Made by a program: the position numbers and the translations under genes
Notes under the pieces: model-generated
What the model was told of the DNA's origin: nothing
The model's database searches: none
The model's input: only the letters and a program-made list of their open reading frames with translations
Shown: one piece after another, positions 46,801 to 58,800 of the stretch
Layout of the letters: every line of letters begins with the position of its first letter
Numbering within the stretch: the stretch's first letter is position 1
Assembly (NCBI GenBank): GCA_029204225.1
Contig: CM055102.1
Location: 24,273,390 to 24,337,389, forward strand
Direction: 5' to 3'
Length of the DNA: 64,000 nt
Source: Diphasiastrum complanatum
Lineage: Eukaryota > Streptophyta > Lycopodiopsida > Lycopodiales > Lycopodiaceae

Positions 46801-49800
46801 TACTCGCATGGACGATGATTTCACATTTCTATAGATAAAGGAGGTCAAAAATAGTGGTAGATGGCCTAGGGCATCGGGGCCTCTAATGAGGGAGCATCAC
46901 GAGGTCCCAACATGTGAGTCTAGATTCTAGAACAATAATAATATTGACTCTTCCTCAAAAGCAAGTGATCTACGAGATTTCATGGAACATGGTGACATAT
47001 TGTTCTTTACAAAGACTGAGAGAGGATCAGAGGCCTAGCCTATTCACACTACAAAATGGTTCACTACTTAGCTTGCACTACTTATGGGCATTTAGGTCCC
47101 ATTTAGTCATTTACCATTATCAAGTACATTTCAAGTATGCTACATCAATAAATGACTAAGACAAAACCGCTAAGTAGAATTTATGAGCACATAACATGTC
47201 GGAAACTTCGTCAAGTCATGATGACATCATAAATGGATGTTGAAGATTCAAATACACATGGGAGTCGATCTACAGAGAGGAGGTAAGATCAGCAAGTGGT
47301 AGAAGATTTGGCAGGATTGAATGTTTTCTCAAAGACTCTTTACAATCATTATTCACAATCATACGGCAAGGCAAGCAAGCATCATAATATGGATCAAACT
47401 ATTGGACTCATGTTTTGATATGGAGTGAATTACCTTATGGTGTCTCTAGGTCTAATTTTGCACATCTCTAAATTGTCCATCTTCCCCAACACTATTTGAT
47501 CACCCACGTTAGACTTTTGTACATCACATATCTATGGAGGTATTGGCTGAACATTTTTAATCTACTTCATAATGGCATGTAGTAGACCTAGCTACGCATA
47601 AGGACATTAGATGGCACCTTTTGAAAATCACCATGGGTACTGAAAATGTGATTTTGCAAAAATCAATTTTCACCATGCAGCAACCCTTCTAGAGAAGAGT
47701 GTAGGTGAGTCTAGCATGGACTTGTTTTCATTTGAATCTTTGGTGCTCCTAAGAAGAAATGAGTTATTTGTACTTTCTACCTTGATGCCATACGTATGAA
47801 AATTGATATGTGCCCTAATAACCATTAAAAAGGAAGACTTCCCAAAACATTTGATCATCCAAGGTGAAGTACCATGTTGTGTAAAGCCTCATAGAAGTTA
47901 CACAAAATCTCTCTCTTGACATACCTGAACCGTTGCTATGGCTTCCACTGCTCCTGCAGCTCCCAACATATGTCCTATCATGGACTTTGTAGAGTTCATC
48001 TTGAGCTGCATCATACAAGATGGAAACTGCAATGTTAAGGTTCATCTTGAAATTTGTAGAAAACTGTAGCTAGTACAAAAGAGCTTCAAAAGCAGGGATC
48101 TAAAATATCTATTTATTGGACTATATCCACAAACCGTAGATGCATGACAATTCAGGAGTCATGATTCACGAATAGAAAAAATACATGCAATATGGCTATC
48201 AGTAGAAAGAAGAAAAATAGAGGATCAAGATTAACTGGGTTTCCAGTTATTTCAGGTCCAATTCCGACGAGTTAAGTGAGACCTTGTTTACATAAAATGA
48301 ATTGCATATGCCATAAACTTGACCCAATTGGCATCAGCTTGCATAAACCTAATGCAAAAGTCATGATCCAACTGACTCCAAAACCTAATGCATATGGAAC
48401 CATACGCATTGAACCTAAGTGAACCACCTTATGGAACCATATCAAAACCCTACTAGACCGTAGCAAACCGTATTGAACCACAACAAACCGGACTGAACCA
48501 TATCAAACCCTTTTGAACACTAGCAAGTTCTCATTATGGAAGTTTGGAATGAAAGAGGTGGCTGCATAACTCCAATTTACAAAAAAAATTAAGAAGTAAA
48601 AATAAAACCAAAATAAAATAGATTTTTTTTTATTCGCAATTGCGAATCGCGATTCACTACAACTATGATCCAAACTCACAAATTTAATTTGACAAGTTAG
48701 CAACGTCATTAGGTAGGACCATATTGGCACGTGGTACCGCGGTACCATAATGGTGGTACCGCGGTTATGGTGCCGCCCTCAGACCAGTGGTACCAGGGCG
48801 GCACCACAAAAATAATATTTTTTATTATTATTTTTTTTTAAAAAACACCCTTTTAACAGGCTAAAACTAGGTAAATACTAAGATGTTACTGTACAGGGGG
48901 ACTGTATTGGGGCACTGTGGGAGAGCGGACCCAATCGGAGTGCGGCATGTGAGGAGGCAATACATGGGGCAGGTACAGTAGCACATGGGCACTGTGGAGG
49001 AGCAGACCATGGACTCAATCGGAGTGCAGCATGTGGGGGAGCAATACATCCGGACAGGTACACCGTCACATGGGCACTGTGGAGGAGCAGACCATGGACC
49101 CAATCGCAGTGCAGCATGTGGGGGATCAGCACATGGGGCAGGTACAGTAGCACATGGGCACTGTGGAGGAGCAGACCATGGACCCAATCGGAGTGCAGCA
49201 TGTGGGGGAGCAATACATCCGGACAGGTACACCGTCACATGGGCACAGTGGAGGAGCAGACCATGGACCCAATCGCAGTGCAGCATGTGGGGGATCAGCA
49301 CAAGGGGCAGGTACAGTAGCACATGGGATCATCAACAAAAGCAAATTGGGAAACAGGTTGTGGGGTTAAATAGGCACTTATGAGACAGTGCGAGAGCCAG
49401 TGAGAGTGGGTGAGAGGCATTGTGAGAAGCTGTGAGGGAGAGCCAGTGGGAGGCTGTGATAGAGAGGCATTGTGAGAGGCTGTGTGACAGACCGAGTGAT
49501 AGGCTGTGAGAGGGGGGCTGTGAGAGAGCCAGTGAGAGCCATTGAGAGACTGTGAGAGGCTGTGAGGGTCATTTCGAGCAACAGGGTGTCGTGAGATGGC
49601 GGAGGGCGAAGCCAGGAGGAAGCTCGAGGAAGATGTCCGAAGGCACAACGAAAGGCATCGGAAGCAAGAGGCAGACATTGCAGAGATGCTGTGAGAGACT
49701 CGGCAGAGACACCAAGAGCTGCAGATCCCCGCCCTCGCTGTGGCCCCCACCCCCGCTGTCGAGCTGGATTTGGATGAGCAGATCGGAATGAACTTCACAC

Positions 49801-52800
49801 GACGGCAGCTCATCATGGTCAGGGAAAGGGCTGCCCGTCGTCGGGCTGACCAGGAGGCAACACGGGCTAACCGGGAGGCAGAGCGAGAGCATCAGAACAA
49901 TGCACCTGATGAGGGCGAGGAGTCAGTGGAGGATCCATAGGAATGTTTAGCATAGATGGGATCTAGCCGTATGTGGCTGACTGTTGTTATGTAATGTTCA
50001 TCAGTAGATGAGGCAGTATTTAGTGTCTAGCATGGTGTAAAGAACTGCCCCAGCCGTATGCGGCGGGAATACGTATTGTAATTTTGATACATCTGATAAA
50101 TTAATGTACGATGTGTTTTTTGTGCAATGCGTGCCTTGTGTATTGCAATCTGATGTATGTGATTATGAAATGCTATCATGGGGGTTGTATTTTTGTGTTC
50201 TGCATATGCTCTCAAACTCTGTAGTGAAAACTAATTGAAAACACGCACACACCATTTGAAGTAAAACTGCAATCTGATGTATGTGATTATGAAATGCTAT
50301 CAGGGGGGTTGTATTTTTGTGTTCTGCATATGCTCTCAAACTCTGTAGTGAAAACTAATTGAAAACACGCACACACCATTTGAAGTAAAACTGTAAGTAG
50401 AACATCACAATTACAAATTGACAAATACACATTGTGCAGTGAATAGAATACGTCCAACACTAAATATAATATGAAAAATGGTCTGAATACAGTGTTCGAC
50501 CATCTGGCCGCCAAACATGGAACATGATATCAAACTGCTAAAAATAAAATGACGGAGCTACAATCAATGCTCTGCCTCAAACTCAGATGAATGCTCCGGA
50601 GACAACTCAGGGCCCCGAGCTGACTCTCGCAACTGATATCTATGTCTGTCTGGTACTGGCATGGGCTGTGTATCCGAGGGGGAAGACTCGTCATCCTCAT
50701 CCTCCCAATTTGCCTCCGCATCAGCCCCCAAGCAGGCTAAACCAACAACACCTGCTACAGCTGGCTGTAATATTGCACCTCTACCAGCAACTGGAGCCCT
50801 GCGAGGTCGTCCTCTCTTCCCTGGCAGTTTCTGTGCCCTGCCTTTCTTGTTCGGTGCACCCTTGGGCCTTGCTGGCCTCTTGCGGACGAGGGGAGCCGTC
50901 AATGCCTCATCACCCCCATGCAGATCACCTGGCTGACTAGGCTAGGCCCAAGCTGCGGCTGGCTGGGATGGAGTAGCTAAAGATGGGTGTCCATGTGCAG
51001 CTGATAGTGGAGGATAGGTCCGAGGAGTGTGTGCCCGTGGGCCTGCTGCTGGTGGAGAAACTAGATGTGGAGGGGCCGTCCCTGTAGGAGGCAAGTACAG
51101 CGGCGATAAGTACTGAAAGGGGCGCTGTGGTGGACGGTACTGGTACATCCTGGGTGCTGCCAAAGGAGGAGCCGGTGCCATGGGTGCTGCCAATGGAGGA
51201 GGATGTGCTGTGGGTGCTGCCACTGGAGGAGCGTCTGTAGATGTGGGTGCTGCAAGAGAAGATCTGGGCACAGATGGTGGCCTGCCATGGAGACCTGCTG
51301 CTGCAAAAGTGGATGGCGATGAAGGGGCTGCAGGCGTCAACGGTATCGGTGGCACTGGAGGTGCTGTGCGGTGCACATACACCCTCTGAGGAACTGGAGG
51401 AACTGCAGGCACCTCGTGTAGCTGCTCTGGCTGAGACTCTATGTAGGGCATGCTGGCTAGAGAGGATGGGGGTGCCCTGACGCTTGGCATCTGCTGGGCC
51501 TCTGAATCCAAGTCTGCAATCAAGTCGTCCAGCTGGGCATCCGAATACAAATGCTCTGGGCTCTGGGACTCATCATGAGCACCATCCTTTGGAACATCTC
51601 GTGCCTCATCCTGTGCACCATGCGGACCCTGCATGGCCTCCCAATCAGTACAATCAAAGTCATCTGGTGACTCCTCTAGTGTGCTATCATAGAAATGCCT
51701 ATGGCTCTGTGATGCACGCATCCAAGCTGCTGCGGAAGGTAAACTGTTACGAGCTCGTAACCAGTGCCGAACCCTAGAGAACACAGATAGGTCAGATACC
51801 ACAGTCAGGGTGGTGTCCAGCGTACATGACCAACAGGGCAAGACAATGTGAGTAGTGTGTCCCAGCACGGTCCATAGCCATGGCGGGCCTAACACAGCCT
51901 AGGGACCCTGTCAGCGGGATAGGGCCCCCAGTTGGGTCCCGACGTGCAGTCGGCCACGTCAGTGCCACATGGTCGACACTTGGCAGTAGCATGCTACCAG
52001 TCCTCACACTGGGCTAGGAGGGGCTTACTCTATATCAAGGAGTAGGCAAGGTTGGGTGGATCAGTTAGTGTTTGCCCTACTGTGGTGTTAGGATCTATTA
52101 CACTGGTATCAGAGCCATCTCCATCCTAGGGAACTCAGTTTTCAGCAGTGGAGAAAGTAGCTAGATTGCTCAGAACTTCTTCAAGTTCTCAGAAAGAAAT
52201 AGAGGAGGAGACTCGTTGTAGGAACAGTCTCCTACTGAGGAAATCTTGGTGGATTTACTTGCTGGTCAGAGAGAAATTAGTTAAAATTTCTAGAGCAGGT
52301 CCAGCGCTGTAAATTTAGTCTTCATCTCTGATTTTTGCCATCAGATTCAGGGAATCAGAGCGGATTTTTGAGGAGAAAGGGTGCTGCTGATCCATCGCTG
52401 AGAGATCAGAAGTCTACCTTTGAAATTTCAGAGAAATCTAAGGAAATTTGAAGGGATTTCAAACACTTTTTCTTAGCAGGGCCAGCGCTGGACAGGGAGA
52501 TAAAAAATTAGTTTTTCATCACTGTTTTTGAGGATTTTTCAGTAGTTTGAACATCAAACTAGATTGCCACAGACCAGCGACCTACTACTTGAAGTCAGAT
52601 CAGAGTTTCAAGCAAGTTTTGGGCCTTCAATTTTAGAAAATTGGGCCAGACAGGTGGCTGTCCAGCCAGCAAGGGTAGGAAGAGAGCGAGACAACAACCA
52701 CTTTCTGTGCAGCCTCCTTAGAAAGACTTTCAATTTAAAAAGAAATTTTTAAAAGAAAGAAAGAAGATAAATTTAAAGGTGAAGCTCCTCATAAACGCCC

Positions 52801-55800
52801 TTCACTCATACAGCCCTTAAAACCAGATGATTTTGAAAAAGCCAAACAAGAACGTTTGTGCTTTGTGTGTATGGGCAAGGGACACACAGTCAGACAGTGT
52901 CCCAAGGGGCCTTTCACTAAAAAAGATAAGAAAGATAAAAAACAAGTTCATCTTGTTCAGACTGTATGTTTCCCCAGTGACTCGGCAACTTCCGAGATCA
53001 AAGTGTATCATGAAGATCATGAACAGTGTTGCCAGCTGACCTCTGCAATGCTAGCGAGACCCTTCGGCTTTGGGCCGCATGACCTAGTACGTATGCATAG
53101 GAAAGTTGGTAACCAGTTAGTAAGAGTCATGGTTGATGATGGGGCAACCCATAATTTCATCAACTACACCCTGGTTAAAAAGCTTAAACTACCAGAAGTA
53201 CCTAGTCAGCATAGGTACATAGTTTCATTAGCTAAGGGTGAAGATAAAAAAATATGGGAAACTATGGTAAGTAAGTTAAATCTTGGTATTCAGGGGTACC
53301 AAGATGAAATAAACTTTCAGATAATGCACCTGGATCGAACAAACATTGTTCTCGGGAGAGATTGGCTCTACAGTTTAGGACCTTCCCTCCACAGAAACTA
53401 TCAGGAGAACACCCTCAGCTTTCAGCATAAAGGCCGAGAGATCCAGTTGCATGGGGAGCATGATGTTCCCAACAGTCCTATGGTCTGCAGTTCAGAGCTC
53501 TGTCAGCTAATCGGAGACAAAAACCATCAGGTATTCTTATGTGACTTTCAGTTTATCCCTGAAGTTTCTATTTCCAGTTGTATTCAGCAGAAAATTAGTA
53601 AATTAGAAACTTTGTTGTCTAAATTTAAAGATGTTTTTCCTGAAGATTTACCACATGGTTTACCACCTAGCAGAGAGGTAGATCATGTAATAAACCTAGT
53701 ACCAAGTACAGCACCTGTTTCTAAACCTCCGTATCGGGTCAGCCGAACAGAGGATGAAGAAATAACTAGGCAGTTAACAAATTATCTTGGGAAAGGCCAA
53801 ATTCAGACCAGTAGTTCACCATGGGCCTCACCAGTCCTATTGGTGAAAAAGAAAGAGGTCTATGCGTCTTCGCGTAGATTACAGAGCCCTCAATAAAGTC
53901 ACAATTAAGAATAAATACCCTATGCCTCGGGCAGACGAGTTGTTTGACCAACTCGACGGGGTTTCAGCAAAATAGACCTCAGATCGGGATATCATCAAGT
54001 CCGTATAAAATCGGAAGATGTCTCGAAAACAGCTTTTAGGACTCGTCACGGTCATTATGAGTTTAAGGTGATGCCATTTGGGCTCACAAATGCTCCAGCT
54101 ACCTTTATGACCTTGATGAACAGTGTCCTCAGACCATACTTGGGTAAGTTTGTAGTCGTATTCTTAGATGACATCCTCGTTTACAGCAAAACGAGGAAGG
54201 AGCATCTAAAACACCTCAGAAAGGTGTTTCGACTACTCATAAAGCATAAGCTCTATGCTAAACAATCAAAGTGTGAATTCTTCGTTGAAGAAGTAGCATA
54301 TTTTGGTCACATCATCTCTTCAGATGGGATTAAGATGGACCCAAATAAGGTTAAAGCCATACTCAGTTGGCTGAGACCTCAGAATATTTTGGAACTTCAG
54401 ATCTTTCTTGGTCTGGCAGGATATTACAGACGATTTGTCAAGGAATATGCTCAGATAGCAGTTCCTATGACAAATCTCCTTAAGGGGAAGGGAAAGGAGT
54501 TCATTTGGGAGTCCGCACAGTAGGAGAGCTTTGATGCTCTCAAAACAGCCTTAGCTACAGCACCAGTTTTAAAAGTCGTCGACCCCAATCAGCCATTTGT
54601 GGTCGAAACAGATGCTAGCGACTTTGCAGTAGGTGCTGTGCTAACTCAGGGCGGACGACCAGTTGCGTTCGAGAGTAAAAAACTCGAGCCAGCTCAGACT
54701 AGGTACAGTGCCTATGAAAAGGAACTCTTTTCTATAGTACATGCCCTTAAGACTTGGAGGCATTATTTGTATGGTGCCAATTTTGAGGTCCTGACAGACC
54801 ATGAGAGTCTCAGATACCTTTGCAATCAACCTGAGCTTAGAGGTCGGAAAGCTCGATGGGCAGAGTTGATGCAAAAGCTTGACATGTCTATCAGATATAG
54901 ACGTGGAAAATTCAATACAGTAGCAGATGCCCTTAGCAGAATGCCTATGATAAACGAGCTGAGTTTTACTCAGATTCGTAATGAGTTACTCGAGTCCTTG
55001 AGAGGGAAATGCCAGCATGATGCATTCTTCTCTACTATCTGGAACTCAGTCCAGAACAGACAGTTACAGACTCCAGAACCAGTTGCGGGGGCTGGTGCCA
55101 GTTCATCCAAAAATACGGCAGCTTCCGTTGAGGATGATGATGAGTCCGAGTATACGTCGTCAGATGACGTTGAGGATTCTGAGCCTGTATTACCCAAGCA
55201 AACCCCAGTGGTTGAGGGTCAGTTGACTCAAGGATTCAAATGGAAACAGTATTCCATTCAGGATGAGTACTTGCTCTATAGAGATAGAGTATGTGTCCCC
55301 AATTCAGAGGATTATAGGCAGCAGGTCCTATATGAATGTCATGACAATCCTAGCGCGGGACACCCAGGCATACAGAAGACCTATGAGCTTCTTTGTAGGC
55401 AATTTTTCTGGCCCAGTATGAAAAAGGACGTCCACCAGTATGTAACCAGTTGCCAGAAATGTCAAGTAAATAAAGCAGAGCGTTTAAAGGCAGGAGGGTT
55501 GTTGCATCCCTTAGAAATACCAGCTGGTAAATGGGAGAGTATCTCCATGGATTTTATAGTAGGCCTGCCTAAAACCCAAAAGGGTAATGACGCTATATGG
55601 GTCACAGTTGACCGTCTGACCAAAATGGCTCATTTCATTCCGACCAAAACAACCGTTAGAGCTCCAGAGTTAGCGAGGTTGTTTGTAGACGGGCTATTTA
55701 AATTGTACGGTCTACCTTCCGGCATAGTCAGCGACCGGGACAATAAGTTTACTAGAAATTTTTGAAGGACAGTATTCCATCATCTCCATACTAAACTTAA

Positions 55801-58800
55801 TATGAGTACCACCGACCATCCACAGACGGACGGTCAAACAGAAAGGGTAAATCAAGTGCTGGAGGATATGCTTCGTGCATACGTCAACAAGAAGCAGACT
55901 AATTGGGAGGAGTATCTCTCGATATTAGAGTTTGCTTACAACAGTACCAAACATTCAGCTACGGGATACAGCCCATTTATGCTGATGTACGGTTTTCAGC
56001 CACGCTCACCCACAGCTGTAGGGTTTAAACAAGAAAAAGTTGAAGCAGCCAGAAACTTTTTAGAGGACCTAAACCAGATGATAGAACATGCTAAGCGTAG
56101 CATTAGGCAGTCCCAGGATCGAGCCAGGCATTATGCAGATCCACACAGACGGGATGTGCAGTTCTCCAATGGTGAGAAAGTCTACTTGAGAGTCCCAGTT
56201 GACTCTAAAACCCTCAAATCAGGAGTGTGTGCTAAGTTGTCTCCAAGGTATTGTGGTCCCTTTACCATCAATAGGAGACTAGGCGAGGTCACCTATGAAC
56301 TAGAACTCCCACACATCAGTAAGGTTTTTCCAGTCTTTCATGTAAGTCAGTTACGAAAAGCCTTCACCAAATCAGACAATTTGGTAGGGAACAGTGTTCT
56401 AGTTCTCCCATTGGATCCTCAACAACCTCCACATGAACCAGAGGAGATTCTTGATAGTAGAGAGACGCAGACTTGTCATACTTTATATCGAGAATATCTG
56501 GTTAAGTGGAATGATCAGCCTGTTGAGAATGCCACTTGGGAAAGAGGCAACGTCCTTCGCAAGATTTTTCCAGACTTTGTCTTAGAGGACCAAGACGGTT
56601 CTTAAGGGGGAGGGAGTGTTACGAGCTCGTAATAGTGTGTCCCAGCACGGTCCATAGCCATGGCGGGCCTAACACAGCCTAGGGACCCTGTCAGCAGGAT
56701 AGGGCCCCCAGTTGGGTCCCGACGTGCAGTCGGCCACGTCAGTGCCACGTGGCCGACACTTGGCAGTAGCATGCTGCTACCAGTCCTCACACTGGGCTAG
56801 GAGGGGCTTACTCTATATCAGGGAGTAGGCAAGGTTGGGTGGATCAGTTAGTGTTTGCCCTACTGTGGTGTTAGGATCTATTACATAAACCCAAATCACT
56901 CTGCCCCCTATCAAGAGCCTCCTCCATCATATCAACATAAGAAGGTATGCCACTGGCCCCCCCTATGTGCCCTGCCCGTCTCCCGGTATAATCTGTGGCA
57001 TGTGTCCCACCTCTACCACGTGATGCACCTGTGACCCCTGCTCTAGGCGTGTGCCCAACACCTGTATCATATGCCTCATCCCGCTCTGATCTGGCGAACA
57101 CAACCCGAATGGGCTCATCCTCATCCTGATCATCCTCTGACACTGGATCATCTGCCTCGTACAATGGAGGCTCTTTGTGCTCAAGCCCAAGCTCTCTCTC
57201 TCTCTCATCTCGGCAAGCTTCCTCTCTCTCTCTGCCATCAACTGTGTGCCCAGGTCATCTGCAGGCATGGGATGGGTGTTGTCCGTAGGCAAGTCAACCT
57301 GGCGCTCCAAATCAGATATCTTCGTCTGCAAGGTTTAAAATTGGCATGTCAGGGAAACAACTCTATCAAGAAATGAAACCAACATACCAGGAGTCAACCA
57401 ACATGCTATGAAAGGTTATCTTATCACCTGCAATGCGCTCGTAATGGTCGGAAGTCTCCTAGCGAGACGTGCGTTCGTGCTACAGAACACCAACTGCTCC
57501 AACTGACTCACTGACAACCAGTTTCTTCTCCTCATGTGAATGAGTGCTCATGTGCTCCAATTACGCTCACACACGGAGGCAGCACAGTCCTGTGGTACGT
57601 GCATTGAAATACTTCAGAACATTGTCTTCAACGAAACACAACAATGGAGGATAAAAGGAGATGCATACCTGAGAAAGGACACGCAGTGCAAGACACTGTA
57701 TAGATGGGTAGGTGCTACCGAACATGGTCCACCAGGTAATGGGTAGCTGCCTCCTCTCTGGATCCTGAGCAGCCAGGTGGCCGAATGTGCCCATGCCGAA
57801 ACGAAATGCAGCGAGCTCCTCCATGAGCCTGATAGGATCCAAACCTATGTGTGGACCCACCCTGTGAATGTACTGAAGCCAATCGGCCTCGAGCTCCCTG
57901 TCTGCGATCTGTGTCGGAGAGAGGAAGAGGGGATGCAGCATGTGTGCAACGCTGTGGATACTCCTGTGGAAGTAGTTCCACCGCGTCTCCTAGATGAACT
58001 TCAGCTCTGTCATCCTGCAGGTGAGAGGCATGTGGTGTAGGGCATTACGAAAAAACTTAACATTGACAGAAAAACAAACTAGCAATTACTAAAAAGATAA
58101 AGGCCAATTACATTACTATACCGCTTACCTCTCTGGCTGCAAGATGGGCAGCTGCAGGAACTGTCCAATCCGGTCCATGAGCTCATATACCAGTCCAAGT
58201 GTCGACCCCTCGCTGTCAGCCATGCGGAGCACAATGTAAAGTGGTCGAAGCAGTCCTGACAATGTCTGTGCATCCCTCCAGAACTGGTCTCCCCTCACCG
58301 TGGAAGAAAAGTGCTCCCCATCCTCAGTGCGTGGAAATGTACTGGCACACCAAAGATCACTGGCAACCATCTGTAGAAGCTGCGCCCTGCACCTAATCAG
58401 ACGGTCGATGACCACCAAGTCGAATGCAAAGCGTGTGGGGGCTGGCTTACGGAGGCCTAGATGGCTGAACACCCGGAACATGGCAAGAACACGCCTCTTC
58501 CTGGTGCAAAAGTCACCAGGAAGAGGGCCTCATGGACGATGGCTCTAACCCAGGGAAGTGCACCTACGTCCCCCATTTGAAGGTCTATGTCGTGCGCGGC
58601 AAAGGGGGCATGAACAATGTGAGGGAACTCGGCCTCTAGCAGTACACCCATCTGAATGCGGTTCGTGGCATTGTCCGTCACCACTGTGACGACATGCTGT
58701 GGGCCTATGGACAGGATGGAAGACCTGATGACATCAAACATGAACTCTGCAGATATGACTCTCCCCCCCTACTGCAATCCACTGCCCTCAAAAACTGTGT

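Larger units (their letters stand above)
26141..47924 (-). other. KASII giant intron, 21.8 kb
   Basis: Donor GTATGT (47924-47919) and acceptor CAG (26143-26141). It is filled by a hAT complex, a small DNA element, copia, two gypsy elements and fragments. The stretches 26141-26554, 26741-27551, 31786-32314 and 46381-47924 hold no feature I can name. Confidence 0.9.
51745..56885 (+). mobile_element. Ty3/gypsy retrotransposon (F family) inside the hAT transposase
   Basis: Length 5,141 bp with perfect TAAAC duplications. LTRs are 51745-52102 and 56617-56885. The primer-binding site starts at 52104; the purine tract ends at 56616. The shared LTR parts differ at about four bases and one 3-bp indel in about 266 bp, so the insertion is fairly recent. 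Most of gag is missing. pol is nearly complete but has a few stops and shifts. Confidence 0.95.

Noticed and set aside
48973-49326. CRISPR-like repeat array
   Set aside because: Contiguous tandem units with no spacers, in a plant transposon.
48867-49383. Open frames of 67-151 codons on both strands
   Set aside because: They come from the 84/85-bp tandem repeats, whose combined length (169 bp, with indels) gives repeated peptides in several frames. No start context or family match.
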